Under the pieces are notes generated by a model. It was not told the origin of the DNA and searched no databases. It was given only the letters and a program-made list of their open reading frames with translations. From an uncultured Oxalobacteraceae bacterium (GTDB lineage: Bacteria > Pseudomonadota > Gammaproteobacteria > Burkholderiales > Burkholderiaceae): a stretch of DNA of 6,311 nucleotides. Below are positions 5,836 to 6,311 of this stretch, piece after piece (position 1 is the stretch's first letter; each line of letters starts with the position of its first letter). The stretch spans positions 1-6,311 of the forward strand of contig CAMLDH010000231.1 in assembly GCA_946478765.1 (NCBI GenBank), in the 5' to 3' direction. Position numbers and translations under genes: made by a program.

Positions 5836-6294
5836 TCACGCATTGGCAATGGTCAGTCCTTCGTGAACGATTTCGATGGTTTCGATCGCCACTTCATTGC
5901 CTTCGGCCTTGAGATCGGTTCCGGTGATCTTGGTCGGCCATGCGTTTGCCAGCGTCCACACCATCGTCGGTGCGCCGGTTTCATCGAGCAGACTGATGGT
6001 CACCGGCAAGCGCTTGACGGTATTCATCTTGATCTGGTTAAACCAATCCCAGAACTTGTTGTCCGATTTGAAGACGCCTTTTTTCATGGTCACGTTGCCG
6101 ACCTTTTTCATGCCCGGCATCTTGATGACCGAGAACTCCGGACTGTCGCCATGGCGGTACTTGATTTCCTCGGACTGGATATCCAACCCGGATACTTCTT
6201 GAAACGACATGACCTGCGAATCCCACTTCACCTGAAAATAAAACTTCGGCATGGGCCATACGCTGGTTGATTGCTTGGAACCGTCATCTGCCAT
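5836..6294 (-). CDS. eCIS inner tube protein, T4 gp19 / Afp1-Pvc1 family
   Basis: This 152-residue protein is a phage-tail tube protomer. Such proteins assemble as stacked hexameric rings forming the inner tube of contractile injection particles. Visible family features are the opening strand MPKFYFQVKW (residues 15-24), SFQEVSG (30-36), the central MPGMKKVGNVTMKKG block (59-73), FWDWFNQ (81-87), and the C-terminal WTLANAWPTKITG (113-125) followed by NEVAIETIEIVHEG (133-146). Length is typical of gp19-type tube proteins. The start is supported by an AGAGG Shine-Dalgarno site 6 nt upstream; Met15 is a possible but unsupported alternative. It is the first gene seen here and precedes a second, diverged tube gene. 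Sheath genes often lie near such genes but fall outside the window. There is no signal peptide, as expected for a cytoplasmically assembled particle. Family assignment is firm; which tube paralogue it equals is inferred from sequence style. Confidence 0.93.
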   Translation of the reverse strand: MADDGSKQSTSVWPMPKFYFQVKWDSQVMSFQEVSGLDIQSEEIKYRHGDSPEFSVIKMPGMKKVGNVTMKKGVFKSDNKFWDWFNQIKMNTVKRLPVTISLLDETGAPTMVWTLANAWPTKITGTDLKAEGNEVAIETIEIVHEGLTIANA

Positions 6295-6300
6295 AACAAA

Positions 6301-6305
6301 CCTCT
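6301..6305 (-). promoter_or_regulatory. Shine-Dalgarno site of first tube gene
   Basis: On the minus strand AGAGG sits 6 nt before the ATG at 6294. It supports that start over the internal Met15 codon. The strong site fits a highly expressed structural subunit. Confidence 0.6.
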
Positions 6306-6311
6306 ATGAAT

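Noticed and set aside
1..6294. Type VI secretion cluster
   Set aside because: VgrG, PAAR and gp25 families occur there too, but the gp19 tube pair, DUF5908-like and LysM genes are not T6SS components and no Tss membrane gene is seen.
1..6311. tRNA, rRNA or riboswitch
   Set aside because: The only non-coding gap above 50 bp is the palindromic one, and its folds match none of these.

Overview
The window is one stretch of a contractile phage-tail-like particle operon, read entirely from the minus strand (right to left). The genes match the conserved core of extracellular contractile injection systems (eCIS: Afp, PVC, MAC and relatives). In transcription order they are: a gp19-type tube protein (5836-6294), a second diverged gp19-type tube protein (5309-5788), a 56-residue DUF5908-like protein (5134-5304), a LysM-ended Cis7/Pvc7-type protein (4441-5133), a VgrG/gp5-like spike hub (2626-4416), a PAAR spike tip (2010-2312), a gp25-like baseplate protein (1557-1991), and the first 515 codons of a large J/gp6-like baseplate wedge protein (1547 to beyond position 1). 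The sheath, second wedge protein, tape measure, AAA+ ATPase, tail terminator and cargo are not seen and probably lie outside the window.

The parts fit together as follows. The tube proteins stack into the inner tube, with the second one probably forming the adaptor layer at the baseplate. The LysM protein joins tube and hub. The trimeric spike hub capped by PAAR is the puncturing tip. The gp25-like and J-like proteins build the wedge that triggers sheath contraction. Gene spacing is tight (4 nt, an immediate TAA-ATG junction, 9 nt, 18 nt, 24 nt, 47 nt), which suggests a single operon with partly coupled translation.

The one break in this compact layout is the 313-bp gap between spike hub and PAAR (2313-2625). 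It holds a composite palindromic element: a 24-bp terminal inverted repeat with one mismatch (2364-2387 and 2597-2620), possibly flanked by TTAA, enclosing four nested G/C-rich palindromes and a 19-bp direct repeat. It looks like a small non-autonomous mobile or REP-like element inserted in the operon, starting directly at the spike hub stop codon.

The organism is probably a Gram-negative proteobacterium of moderate-to-high GC. The CCCTAACCCTCCCC-type palindromes resemble dispersed intergenic repeats I associate with Betaproteobacteria such as Oxalobacteraceae and other Burkholderiales. That assignment is a guess from style, not from a marker gene.
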